From the NCBI GenBank assembly GCA_020049115.1, contig JAIFLK010000024.1:6932-45007 (forward strand): DNA of 38,076 nucleotides, given 5' to 3'. The notes under the pieces were generated by a model. That model was not told where the DNA came from. It did no database searches and saw only the letters and a list, made by a program, of their open reading frames with translations. The translations under genes and the position numbers were made by a program. Origin of the DNA: Chloroflexota bacterium (GTDB lineage: Bacteria; Chloroflexota; Anaerolineae; 4572-78; J111). The stretch's first letter is position 1. The number at the start of each line of letters is the position of its first letter. Below, piece after piece: positions 9,853 through 17,972 of the stretch.

Positions 9853-12333
9853 GTAGGAACGTACCGCCTCAGCCGAATCTAAATTAAGGACAGTTTCAGC
9901 AATGGCTTGGGCTTGGCTAACAGTAAATTGGCGAATGGCCTGTTTGACTTGCGGAATTGAGGGCGCGCTCATGCTAAATTCATCTACACCGAGACCCAAC
10001 AAAATAGGCGTGGCTAATGGATTGCCCGCCAATTCACCGCACACCCCCACCCAAATGCCTGCCGCATGCGCCATCATAATCGTTTGACGAATTAACCGTA
10101 ATACGGCAGGTTGCAGCGCGTCAGCTAACCGGGCCACTTTCGGATTAGTACGGTCAGCAGCCATGGTATATTGGCTTAAATCATTCGTGCCAATGCTAAA
10201 AAAATCCACTTCCCGTGCCAATTGGTCAGCCGTAGCCACCGCAGCAGGCACTTCTACCATTACGCCTATGTCAATTTTGGGCGCAAAAGGAACCCCTTGC
10301 TGACGCAATTCACTCTGAGCCTCCGCCAAAATCACTTTAGCCGCCCGTATCTCGCTCACCGTAGAAACCATTGGAAACATGATTTTAAGCTGATGATTCA
10401 CGCTGGTGCGTAATATTGCCCGTAATTGAGTCTTCAGCATGTCAGGCTGGTCTAAACCAATCCGCAAACCACGCCACCCTAAAAAAGGATTGTCCTCATG
10501 GGGCGCGTGCAGATAAGGCAACGGTTTGTCACCACCAATATCCAATGTACGAATAATTAAGGGTCGCGCACCGAGAGCTTCGGCTATGGCTTGATAAACT
10601 GTAAATTGCTCATCTTCTGAGGGCGCGGTTTGGCGGTCAAGATAGAGAAACTCGCTTCGTAACAAACCAACACCTTCCGCGCCCTGCGCTAAAGCAAAGG
10701 CCACATCTTTCAAACTGCCAATATTCGCCACCACCTCAACTTGATGCCCATCTAAAGTTAGCGCAGCTTTATGGGTCATGGCTTGGTTGGTTTGTTGTTG
10801 TTGTAACAATGCTTCATGCCGAGCATGCAATTCGCTCAATTCCGCCTCGGTGGGAGCTAACCAAACTCGCCCTTGTTGCCCATCAAACGCAATGACGCGG
10901 CCATCTTCTAGCTGGCCTAACGATTCACCTAAGCCAACAATCGCGGGGATACCCAATGAACGGGCTAAAATAGCACTGTGAGACGTGGCACTACCTAACT
11001 CGGTGCAGATGCCTAACACTTGGCTGGGGTCTAAATCGGCGGTATCAGAGGGAATTAAATCAGGGGCAATTAAAATAACGGGGTGAGTAAACACAGTTTT
11101 AGGAGCTATTTGAGGCGAGTCAATTATTAATAATTTCAAGACTCGTTGCCCCACATCCCATACATCCGCCGCGCGCGCCTGCATGTAACTGTCGGCTAAA
11201 TGGCGATAGGCAACCACCATTTGATTGATAATCCGTTGCCAGGCACTAGCGGCATTAATTTGATGGGTTAAAATTTCTTGGTGAGTGGCTTCAACTAAGG
11301 TTGGGTCGGCTAAAAAAAGTAAGTGCGCCTGAAAAATAGCCGCTTGCCCCCCCCCCACTTGAGCAAGGGTTTGCTGATATAATTGTTGAATTTGCGCTTG
11401 GGCAGTTTGCAAAGCAATTTCTAAACGCTCCCTTTCCGCTGCAACATGCAGGGTCGTTTGCTCAACTACTTCAATCACAGGGCGACGATATTGCTGCACA
11501 GGGCCAATAGCAATGCCTGGGGAAACAGGAATACCTAACAATTCATTGCCTTGAATAGGTAAATTTTGTGGAATAACAGCCGCCACAGTTTCAAAATCTT
11601 GGTCACTTTCACCAAAATTGGCTACCGCTAACGCCTTTAGTGCAGCCAACACCGCCACCGCATCATCTCCCGCCGCCTTAATCAATATTTCATGCCCATG
11701 TTGCACCCCTAACATGGCAACTTGATTAATACTTTTGCCATTGACCGCGAGGCTATTGGTGGTCAAATTAGTTAAAGTTACGGTAGCTTGGAATTGGCTA
11801 GCGGTCATCACAAATTGTGCCGCTGGACGGGCATGAAGGCCATGTTTATTACGAATAGTAAGTAATAATTTCAAAGCAGTTGGCTCTACGGTAAGAAACG
11901 TGGGAACAACTGAATGTGACAGAAAATCAGCCAATTGGGCCCGCTTGGGAGTTAAGGCCGCTTGCGCTTCGGCAATAATTTGTTGCACATCATTCGTGGC
12001 AGTGGCTTGAGTGGCCGCTGAAAAAGCCCCTTCAACTAAAGGGGCTGAACAAAGATAAACGTGGGTGCGCTGCTCATCGGGCAAAAATTCAAGGGCAGTC
12101 TCGGCACTGATTAAAGCACTGCCCAAATCCATTAACACAATCACCCCATCGGGACTATAAACCGACTCAATCGCCGCCAAAATCCGCATGGCATCCGTAC
12201 CCAACAGAGAGTCAGAGTCGGCTAAACCACCCGCCGCCGCCACTACCACTTGATTTTGGGTAGCTTGCCGCACCAAATCACACACCCCTTCAGCTAACTT
12301 GGCACTATGTGAAACAATTACTAGGCTTATCAT
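9757..12333 (-). CDS. dhaM: DhaM-HPr-Enzyme I fusion: PEP-dependent phosphoryl donor for dihydroxyacetone kinase
   Basis: An 858-aa cytosolic PTS protein with three units in order. An EIIA-Man-like DhaM domain (1-125) has H9 in VSHSAKLAEG. An HPr domain (about 152-242) has H167 in HGLHARPA and S201 in NGKSINQ. Enzyme I begins near 265 (GIPVSPGIAIGPV), with H452 in GSATSHSAILAR, a PEP-binding barrel (FSIGTNDLSQYTMAADRTN) and the Cys-containing VGVCGELAGNP. E. coli DhaM has only a truncated Enzyme I part; here it looks complete, so the protein could take phosphate from PEP and pass it along itself to the ADP bound on DhaL. It lies 39 nt after glpC, last in the glycerol locus. The final ~30 residues (from about SCQAVKC) come from a repeat element and are probably not native. 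Confidence 0.93.
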   Translation of the reverse strand: MISLVIVSHSAKLAEGVCDLVRQATQNQVVVAAAGGLADSDSLLGTDAMRILAAIESVYSPDGVIVLMDLGSALISAETALEFLPDEQRTHVYLCSAPLVEGAFSAATQATATNDVQQIIAEAQAALTPKRAQLADFLSHSVVPTFLTVEPTALKLLLTIRNKHGLHARPAAQFVMTASQFQATVTLTNLTTNSLAVNGKSINQVAMLGVQHGHEILIKAAGDDAVAVLAALKALAVANFGESDQDFETVAAVIPQNLPIQGNELLGIPVSPGIAIGPVQQYRRPVIEVVEQTTLHVAAERERLEIALQTAQAQIQQLYQQTLAQVGGGQAAIFQAHLLFLADPTLVEATHQEILTHQINAASAWQRIINQMVVAYRHLADSYMQARAADVWDVGQRVLKLLIIDSPQIAPKTVFTHPVILIAPDLIPSDTADLDPSQVLGICTELGSATSHSAILARSLGIPAIVGLGESLGQLEDGRVIAFDGQQGRVWLAPTEAELSELHARHEALLQQQQTNQAMTHKAALTLDGHQVEVVANIGSLKDVAFALAQGAEGVGLLRSEFLYLDRQTAPSEDEQFTVYQAIAEALGARPLIIRTLDIGGDKPLPYLHAPHEDNPFLGWRGLRIGLDQPDMLKTQLRAILRTSVNHQLKIMFPMVSTVSEIRAAKVILAEAQSELRQQGVPFAPKIDIGVMVEVPAAVATADQLAREVDFFSIGTNDLSQYTMAADRTNPKVARLADALQPAVLRLIRQTIMMAHAAGIWVGVCGELAGNPLATPILLGLGVDEFSMSAPSIPQVKQAIRQFTVSQAQAIAETVLNLDSAEAVRSYLVSCQAVKCDLLSHQVTSSHLMTNTIPLIDA

Positions 12334-12372
12334 CGTTGATACCTGTATAAATATTTCGTTAATTTATCTTTC

Positions 12373-13623
12373 TTAAATCAGCCCGTATGCTTGCGCCAAC
12401 AACTGTACGGGGTGAATCATCTTTGCGCCTGTGCCATGTCCAATTTGCCAGCGACAGGTTTCGCTGTCACACACCGCAACATCTGACCCCGTCGCCTTCA
12501 CTTGGTCAAATAACGGCTTACCAACCGCCATCCCAATATCATATTTCTCTTTCTTATAGCCGTAAGTTCCCGCAATGCCGCAACAATCGGCTTGCATGTG
12601 CTGAATTTTCACGCCAGGAATCATCTCCATCAACTCAATCGCGGGCAGCCCCATGTTATGGGCTTTCAATTGGCAAGCCGAATGATACGGTAGCGTTACA
12701 TCTATGGTCTTAAAATCGGTTTTTAATTCATTATTCTGCCATAATTGTAATAAAAATTCGCAAATATCATACGTTTGTTGCGCTACCAACCGCGCGTCCT
12801 CGTTATCAATCTCCAAAATATGCTTATAATCGGATTTGAGCGACAAGGTGCAACTCGTAGACGTGCCAAGAATAATGTAGCCCGCGCGGGCATACTCCAC
12901 CAATGAATTAATATTACTATGGGCATTATGGCGCGCCGCGTCAAACTCGGCATTAGAAAGCATGGGCAGGCCGCAACAGACCTGCGGTGGTATCAATACT
13001 TCGTAACCATTATGTTCCAATACGGCCACCGCCGCTTTGCCGATATGCGGTTCATAATAATTGGTACTACAGCCATGATAATAGACCACTTTTTTCTGCG
13101 ACACGAATTGTTGGCCTGACTTTTGATGCACACCCTTAAACCAACCCCGAAATGTTTCAAAAGAAAATGGTGGCAACGGCGCATCACGATGCACGCCCAT
13201 AATGACCTCTATTAACTGTCGTAGTGGTTTGATTTTTAGCGTCATATTCGCAAAGGGCGCAACGGGACTGACCAACATGCCCAACAATTCAGACCGACCT
13301 AACAAACGGTTACGGAGAGGGATACTCTTCTTTTCCTGATACAGTTTGTAACGCGCCTTTGCATTCATCTCCATGACCTTGACCTCATGGGGACAAACCA
13401 TCGTACACACGCCACAACCGCTACAATAATCTAGGCTGTCATCTACCGAAATTTCATGGGGATTGCGGAAACGTTGCGCCTGCGGCCCCACAAATTTGGG
13501 GCCAGGGAATTTATCAGTCACGTTGGCAACGGGGCAAAAGGAGGTGCAAATATTACACTTTACGCACAAATCCGCCGAGTTTTGCACTTGGTGCCAAATG
13601 GAAAGGGTGATATCGTCAGTCAT
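12373..13623 (-). CDS. glpC: Anaerobic glycerol-3-phosphate dehydrogenase subunit C (Fe-S / CCG protein)
   Basis: A 416-aa membrane-associated electron-transfer subunit. Two [4Fe-4S] motifs are near the N-terminus: CVKCNICTSFCPV (C20, C23, C26, C30) and CSGCGVCTMVCPHEV. Two CCG cysteine-rich domains follow, with PPQVCCGLPML and ADCCGIAGTYG. This is the GlpC layout, which passes electrons from the GlpAB flavoprotein to the quinone pool. It is separated from glpB by two nuclease-like genes, although glpABC is normally contiguous. Just upstream of the start is a 58-bp heptamer palindrome; no good Shine-Dalgarno is visible, so the inserted repeat may have displaced it. Confidence 0.93.
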   Translation of the reverse strand: MTDDITLSIWHQVQNSADLCVKCNICTSFCPVANVTDKFPGPKFVGPQAQRFRNPHEISVDDSLDYCSGCGVCTMVCPHEVKVMEMNAKARYKLYQEKKSIPLRNRLLGRSELLGMLVSPVAPFANMTLKIKPLRQLIEVIMGVHRDAPLPPFSFETFRGWFKGVHQKSGQQFVSQKKVVYYHGCSTNYYEPHIGKAAVAVLEHNGYEVLIPPQVCCGLPMLSNAEFDAARHNAHSNINSLVEYARAGYIILGTSTSCTLSLKSDYKHILEIDNEDARLVAQQTYDICEFLLQLWQNNELKTDFKTIDVTLPYHSACQLKAHNMGLPAIELMEMIPGVKIQHMQADCCGIAGTYGYKKEKYDIGMAVGKPLFDQVKATGSDVAVCDSETCRWQIGHGTGAKMIHPVQLLAQAYGLI

Positions 13624-13626
13624 GGT

Positions 13627-13684
13627 GAATTAGGAATTAGGAATTAGGAATTAGAATTTAAATCTAATTCCTAATTCCTAATTA
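13627..13684. repeat. Heptamer tandem repeat forming a 20-bp perfect palindrome
   Basis: Four GAATTAG units, a 9-nt spacer (AATTTAAAT), then the complementary CTAATTC units. Arms 13635-13654 and 13664-13683 pair perfectly. It fills the gap between the second nuclease-like gene and glpC and includes most of the former's stop codon. It is closely related to 9692-9742. Confidence 0.9.
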
Positions 13685-14308
13685 TAAATAAGGTTGAATT
13701 AATACCTTGACTTTTTTGAGGGCTTTAAGAATGGTAAAAATATCGTCACGCGATGCGTTGTAAGGTTCAGCCATAGAGTATTCTTGACCTAACAAAGTCA
13801 TAAAGTACCATAATTTACCTTCTACAATCACGCCGTAAATCGGTTGTTGCGGATTATTATTTTTGGCTTGGACACAAACCATGGCAATCAATAACTGTCC
13901 AATCGGGTCATTATTACTACGGCGCGACCATTTGTACTCATGCAGACAAAAATAGGGTTGTTTGGGTTTTTGTTTACCTTTGGCTAATAAAAAATCAACC
14001 ACGCCCCCCACTTCAATATCCTTAATTTTAGCTTTCAACTTACGCTCAAAAAAAGGGCGATATTCAGGCTGGTAATATTGCGCCAAGCGAATGAGATGGG
14101 TAATGAAAAACATTTCTAATTCCCATTCATTCCATTGGTCAAAATAAAGGTTAAGATCATTACGCAACTCTATTAAACGTTGTTGCTCTACTTCACTGAG
14201 TGGGTCAGGTAAATCTAGCCAAGATAATAATAACGGATGTTGTTGAACTCGTTTAATTCCAAAACTATCCTCAACTTCCTCATAACTCCATTGCTCAAAT
14301 GACTTCAT
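13682..14308 (-). CDS. PD-(D/E)XK nuclease-like protein, paralogue 2
   Basis: A 208-aa soluble protein starting MKSFEQWSYEEVED. The ATG at 14308 is preferred over a TTG three codons upstream: GAGG lies about 9 nt before it, and it aligns with the start of the neighbouring paralogue. The C-terminal half carries the layout of a PD-(D/E)XK nuclease fold: E88 (FFERK), D105 (GGVVDFLLAKG), E124-x-K126 (CLHEYKW) and Q138 (DPIGQLL). It is very similar to the gene just upstream, which points to a local duplication. It begins 12 nt after that gene ends and lies between glpB and glpC. No known function in glycerol metabolism; DNA binding or cleavage is inferred from the motif only. Confidence 0.65.
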   Translation of the reverse strand: MKSFEQWSYEEVEDSFGIKRVQQHPLLLSWLDLPDPLSEVEQQRLIELRNDLNLYFDQWNEWELEMFFITHLIRLAQYYQPEYRPFFERKLKAKIKDIEVGGVVDFLLAKGKQKPKQPYFCLHEYKWSRRSNNDPIGQLLIAMVCVQAKNNNPQQPIYGVIVEGKLWYFMTLLGQEYSMAEPYNASRDDIFTILKALKKVKVLIQPYL

Positions 14309-14320
14309 ATTACGCAACCT

Positions 14321-14950
14321 CTACAAATAGGGTTCAATTAATACTTTCACTCGTTTAAGAGCCTTAAAAATGGTAAAAATATCCTCACGCGTGGCCGTGT
14401 AAGGGATACTTAACCCATATTCCTGACCTAGCAACGTCATAAAATACCAAAATTGCCCCTCAACCAACACCCCATAAACGGGTTGTTGCGGATTATTATT
14501 TTTGGCTTGGACACACACCATCGCTATCAACAACTGCCCCACAGGGTCATTACTACTGCGGCGCGCCCATTTATATTCATGCAAGCAAAAGTAAGGTTGT
14601 TTAGGTCTTACTTTACCCTTAGCTATCAAAAAATCAACCACCCCACCCACCTCAATCTTGCCTATTTTAGCCTGTAACTTGCGCTCCGTAAAAGGTTTAT
14701 ATTGTTCCTGGTCATAATCAGTTAGCAATAATAAAGGGCTAATGAAAAACATTTTTAGGTCTTCTTCAGCCCAATTATTAGCATTTCTTTTCAATCTATT
14801 TTGATGCACCAGCAGAGATTGCAATTCATCATTAGAAATAATTTCGGTCTCAACCGCTAACCATTCCAACAAAGTAGCCTGATTAGTAACTTGAACCACA
14901 TTAAATTCCATTTCAACTTCCTCAAAAGTCCATTGCTCAAATGATTTCAT
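14321..14950 (-). CDS. PD-(D/E)XK nuclease-like protein, paralogue 1
   Basis: A 209-aa protein starting MKSFEQWTFEEVEME. The start at 14950 is set by an ATGA overlap with the glpB stop codon, implying translational coupling; the longer frame upstream only runs through the glpB 3' end. Motif residues are E89 (FTERK), D106 (GGVVDFLIAKG), E125-x-K127 (LHEYKW) and Q139 (DPVGQLL), matching a PD-(D/E)XK core. The last ~120 residues are nearly identical to the downstream paralogue, while the N-terminal ~80 differ more. I do not recognise a named family. It could be a stand-alone nuclease-fold protein that inserted into the operon and then duplicated. Confidence 0.65.
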   Translation of the reverse strand: MKSFEQWTFEEVEMEFNVVQVTNQATLLEWLAVETEIISNDELQSLLVHQNRLKRNANNWAEEDLKMFFISPLLLLTDYDQEQYKPFTERKLQAKIGKIEVGGVVDFLIAKGKVRPKQPYFCLHEYKWARRSSNDPVGQLLIAMVCVQAKNNNPQQPVYGVLVEGQFWYFMTLLGQEYGLSIPYTATREDIFTIFKALKRVKVLIEPYL

Positions 14951-16200
14951 CCTAACAACTCCCTCACGCGCCACGCCGTTGCCACCGCCACACCGTCCCC
15001 CGTGCGGCCTTGCGTCCAAACGGAGTTAGCTAACAAACCGCCTACGGCATGCAAATTAGTGGCTAACGGTTCAGTTTGACTATTCACAGGGTTAAATCTG
15101 TCATTCACTTGCACCCCATAACGCGCCACAGGTTGACCTTGCGGAGCTAAAAAACCTTTATCAAACCAAGCATGACGGTTCGTTTCATGCTCAATCGGCA
15201 GATTAAAGACCGCTTCCCACACCCGACCTTCATTATCCGTTTGCAAACCACCGCCAAAAATGCTCCCCGTTGCCAAAATGTAATTTTGCGCCTTGATAGC
15301 TTGCAAACGACTGGCCGTCTCTATGCGAATTTGGCTGACGCGGCCTGACTCAATCGTACCGTCCACCACCTTGCTACCAATGGTCAACCGCCCACCATGT
15401 TGCAAAAAGTAATGGCGCAATTGCTCAAATAACCGTCGCCCTGGCACAGAAGGCGGTAAGGTGCTAATCTCAAAAACAGTGCGGCCTAATTGTCGCTCTA
15501 AATCAGCCAAAACAGTGGCATGCTGTTGCAGCCCTAACACCGCAGGAAAGCCGACACGGTTACAGTTCTTAACTTTATCTCGTATCTCCGTAACAATTTG
15601 TTGCCGAAACTCAGCTTGCTCAAAAGCATGGGCTAATTCAATTGGCGTAATGTTCATGCGCTCCCGTAACGGAGGTGGCGCATCTATCGTAATGGCCTCA
15701 CTTTGCACGCCCAAATTTTGGGCATTGAGATTATGGCTAATTAAGGACGGATAAAAGTCCCGCAACTCCTTAAAGCCCACAATCAACATGCTCCCACCCT
15801 GACTCAACTCCCCTTGAGCGAGGGCTTTGGGTGCTAAACAGGTCGGATGAACCGCGCCTGCCGTACTCGGCAAGAGCCAATTTTTATCAAAACTGCCTTC
15901 ATAACCCTCAACCAACTCTAAAAACGCGCCCAAGCTCGCCTCAATTTTAGCTTGGCCTAAGTGATGATAAGGGTGTTCAGGTTGCTCAGTTAGAAACGCG
16001 CCTAACTGCTTGGCGGGATTTATGACGGGTTGTTGCGAAGCCGCAGGCTGAAACCCTAACACATCAATACAGCCAGAAGCCAACACCAATGAGCCAATGC
16101 CTGTACTCATTAACGCTACTTTTTGTTTCGCTTGGGCTAAATGACAAGCAGTGGTCAACCCCGCCAACCCCGCCCCAATAATAACGGTATCGTAATTCAT
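14947..16200 (-). CDS. glpB: Anaerobic glycerol-3-phosphate dehydrogenase subunit B
   Basis: A 417-aa flavoprotein subunit. The N-terminal dinucleotide-binding motif is VIIGAGLAGLTTACHLA, followed by the GlpB-typical SLVLASGCIDVLG. Other family signatures are HPTCLAPKALAQGE, GFPAVLGL and the C-terminal AVGGLLANSVWTQGRTGDGVAVATAWRV. GlpB forms the soluble dimer with GlpA that oxidises sn-glycerol-3-phosphate, handing electrons to GlpC. The stop overlaps the next gene's start (ATGA). The region before the ATG consists of TCATTGG heptamers and shows no Shine-Dalgarno, so initiation may depend on translation from glpA or be weakened. Confidence 0.92.
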   Translation of the reverse strand: MNYDTVIIGAGLAGLTTACHLAQAKQKVALMSTGIGSLVLASGCIDVLGFQPAASQQPVINPAKQLGAFLTEQPEHPYHHLGQAKIEASLGAFLELVEGYEGSFDKNWLLPSTAGAVHPTCLAPKALAQGELSQGGSMLIVGFKELRDFYPSLISHNLNAQNLGVQSEAITIDAPPPLRERMNITPIELAHAFEQAEFRQQIVTEIRDKVKNCNRVGFPAVLGLQQHATVLADLERQLGRTVFEISTLPPSVPGRRLFEQLRHYFLQHGGRLTIGSKVVDGTIESGRVSQIRIETASRLQAIKAQNYILATGSIFGGGLQTDNEGRVWEAVFNLPIEHETNRHAWFDKGFLAPQGQPVARYGVQVNDRFNPVNSQTEPLATNLHAVGGLLANSVWTQGRTGDGVAVATAWRVRELLG

Positions 16201-16287
16201 TGGTCATTGGTCATTGGTCATTAGTCATTGGTCGTTAGTCATTGGTCACTGTCATTAGACAACTGACAAAGGACAACTGACAAAGGA
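16201..16287. repeat. TCATTGG heptamer array between glpA and glpB
   Basis: About six TCATTGG/TCATTAG units, then two copies of the 14-bp unit AACTGACAAAGGAC, then a complementary CTAATGACCAATT stretch that reaches into glpA. The array fills the whole 87-bp gap. The last residues of GlpA (EIGH) and its TAG stop lie in the array. Confidence 0.85.
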
Positions 16288-17934
16288 CTAATGACCAATT
16301 TCGTAATATCCTTCCGTTTCAATTTCGCCGAGGCGAGGTTGATTCGTACCGCTTAACTCAGTCGGTAATTTATCTAAACCTAACAAGCCCACATAAATAC
16401 CCTCATCTAACTGCATTTGGCGCAAATGTTGCCCCCATAACACGGTACTCATGCCCTTCCAGCGTTCCTGCAAAAAATCAACCAACGCCTGCAAAAAATC
16501 AACCAACGCCTTATTGGTTTGCGTAGCAGAAAGTTGTTTATGTTGGTGCATAATGCCCGCCGCCCGATAGGTGCAAAAACCTCCCTGACACGGCCCCATG
16601 CCCAAACGCAAATCTCGGCGCAAATCATTAATAATATTCCAATCGTTATGAGCTAAATGATGCTCAATCTGTGGGCGAGTGACAATTTCACATTCACAAA
16701 TCAATTGCCCCGACAATTCGCCCTTTTCCAGTTTCTCCAACCGTTGACCCAACGTGAAATATTGACCCGCAAAATCCTTGTGCGGATTTTTCAATACAGT
16801 GGTCGCCGTCTTACCTGGCCGCGTAACGTTCAATTTCTTACAGACCAAATCCGCCGTATGTTCAGCCATGAGGCGATAAGTCGTCCATTTACCACCCGTA
16901 ATCGTTACAAAACCGTCCACCCCGTCACGGCTGTTATGGTCAAGCAAGGTATATTTACGGGTCACATCACGCAAATCTGACCCCGCCGATTTATCCTGAT
17001 ACAACGGCCGCACCCCCGCCCAAGCCCGTAATGCCCGAAATTTCTTAAAAGTGGGAATAAGTTTCTCGCCTTCATCTAACATGAGCTTAATTTCCCAATC
17101 TTCAATCGCATAATTATCAGGGTCAGATACCTTAACGGAAGTCGTGCCAATCACCGCCACCGAGCCAATTGGCACAATAATATCACCATCATGGGGATGA
17201 ATACAACGATTAACCACCGTATTGACCATACGGTAATTCATCGCAATCATCGTGCCTTTGCCTGCATAAACCGTCACCTCGCAACCCGCCATGTGAGCGA
17301 TTTGACCGCCCCACGCCCCCGCCGCGCTCACCACCATATCGGCCTCAATCGTGACCGTTTCACCCGTTACGGTGTTTTTCGCCACCGCGCCTGTCACTTT
17401 ACCCTGACTCTTCAAAATATCCACAATTTCATGGTAAACCAACGTCTCCGCCCCAAACTCCGCCGCCGACTCGGTCAAGGTGCGGCAGGCTTCCCACGTT
17501 TCCACGCTGCCATCAGGCACAGTGAAGGCACGGGTGATACCAGGATTAAGCAACGGCTCACGACGTAAGGCTTCCGCAATGGCAATTTCCTCAACAGGAA
17601 TCCCTGCCTGTTTGCAACCAAAGTAAAATTTATCGGTAAAATCAAGCGGGTCACCTGGCACAGAAACAAACAGGCCGCCCGTGTCTTCAATGCAATGGGG
17701 GATAACTTTTCGTAAGATATTATTCTCTTCAATACACTCCACCGCCGCATCAAAATCATTCACCGCATATCGCCCACCACTATGCAGCAGGCCATGAAAC
17801 CGCCCCGATGTCCCCATCGAAAGCGCGCCCCGTTCTACCAAAATACATTTGAAGCCCCGTTGCGCCAAATCAAACAGTACCCCACACCCCGTTGCCCCGC
17901 CACCAATGATTAAAATTTCGGTTGATTTTTTCAT
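16288..17934 (-). CDS. glpA: Anaerobic glycerol-3-phosphate dehydrogenase subunit A
   Basis: A 548-aa FAD-dependent catalytic subunit that oxidises glycerol-3-phosphate to dihydroxyacetone phosphate. The FAD-binding start ILIIGGGATGCGVLFDLA is followed by the family motif MGTSGRFHGLLHSGGRYA; the DAO fold runs to about 370. A C-terminal BFD-like cysteine cluster (CECEIV..., GMGPCQGGFCTYRAAGIM) suits the [2Fe-2S]-carrying GlpA and not aerobic GlpD. A 21-bp tandem duplication (16467-16508) repeats seven residues (VDFLQAL) near the C-terminus in frame. Its last codons lie in a heptamer repeat. The short upstream region is itself an AGTCTTTC array in which GAAAG could serve as ribosome-binding site. 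Confidence 0.94.
   Translation of the reverse strand: MKKSTEILIIGGGATGCGVLFDLAQRGFKCILVERGALSMGTSGRFHGLLHSGGRYAVNDFDAAVECIEENNILRKVIPHCIEDTGGLFVSVPGDPLDFTDKFYFGCKQAGIPVEEIAIAEALRREPLLNPGITRAFTVPDGSVETWEACRTLTESAAEFGAETLVYHEIVDILKSQGKVTGAVAKNTVTGETVTIEADMVVSAAGAWGGQIAHMAGCEVTVYAGKGTMIAMNYRMVNTVVNRCIHPHDGDIIVPIGSVAVIGTTSVKVSDPDNYAIEDWEIKLMLDEGEKLIPTFKKFRALRAWAGVRPLYQDKSAGSDLRDVTRKYTLLDHNSRDGVDGFVTITGGKWTTYRLMAEHTADLVCKKLNVTRPGKTATTVLKNPHKDFAGQYFTLGQRLEKLEKGELSGQLICECEIVTRPQIEHHLAHNDWNIINDLRRDLRLGMGPCQGGFCTYRAAGIMHQHKQLSATQTNKALVDFLQALVDFLQERWKGMSTVLWGQHLRQMQLDEGIYVGLLGLDKLPTELSGTNQPRLGEIETEGYYEIGH
16467..16508 (-). repeat. 21-bp in-frame tandem duplication in glpA
   Basis: Two exact adjacent copies of a 21-bp unit starting CCTGCAAAAAATCAACC (plus strand), giving VDFLQALVDFLQ in the protein. 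It keeps the reading frame and lies in the C-terminal region after the cysteine cluster. Confidence 0.9.
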
Positions 17935-17938
17935 TATT

Positions 17939-17970
17939 AGTCTTTCAGTCTTTCAGTTAGTCAGTCTTTC
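17939..17970. repeat. AGTCTTTC tandem repeat before glpA
   Basis: Four 8-bp units (AGTCTTTC, AGTCTTTC, AGTTAGTC, AGTCTTTC) immediately upstream of the glpA start. They replace whatever native leader the gene had. Confidence 0.7.
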
Positions 17971-17972
17971 AG

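Noticed and set aside
13682-14950. The nuclease-like pair as a toxin-antitoxin or restriction system
   Set aside because: Both genes are paralogues of the same kind; there is no methylase, antitoxin-like or DNA-binding partner.
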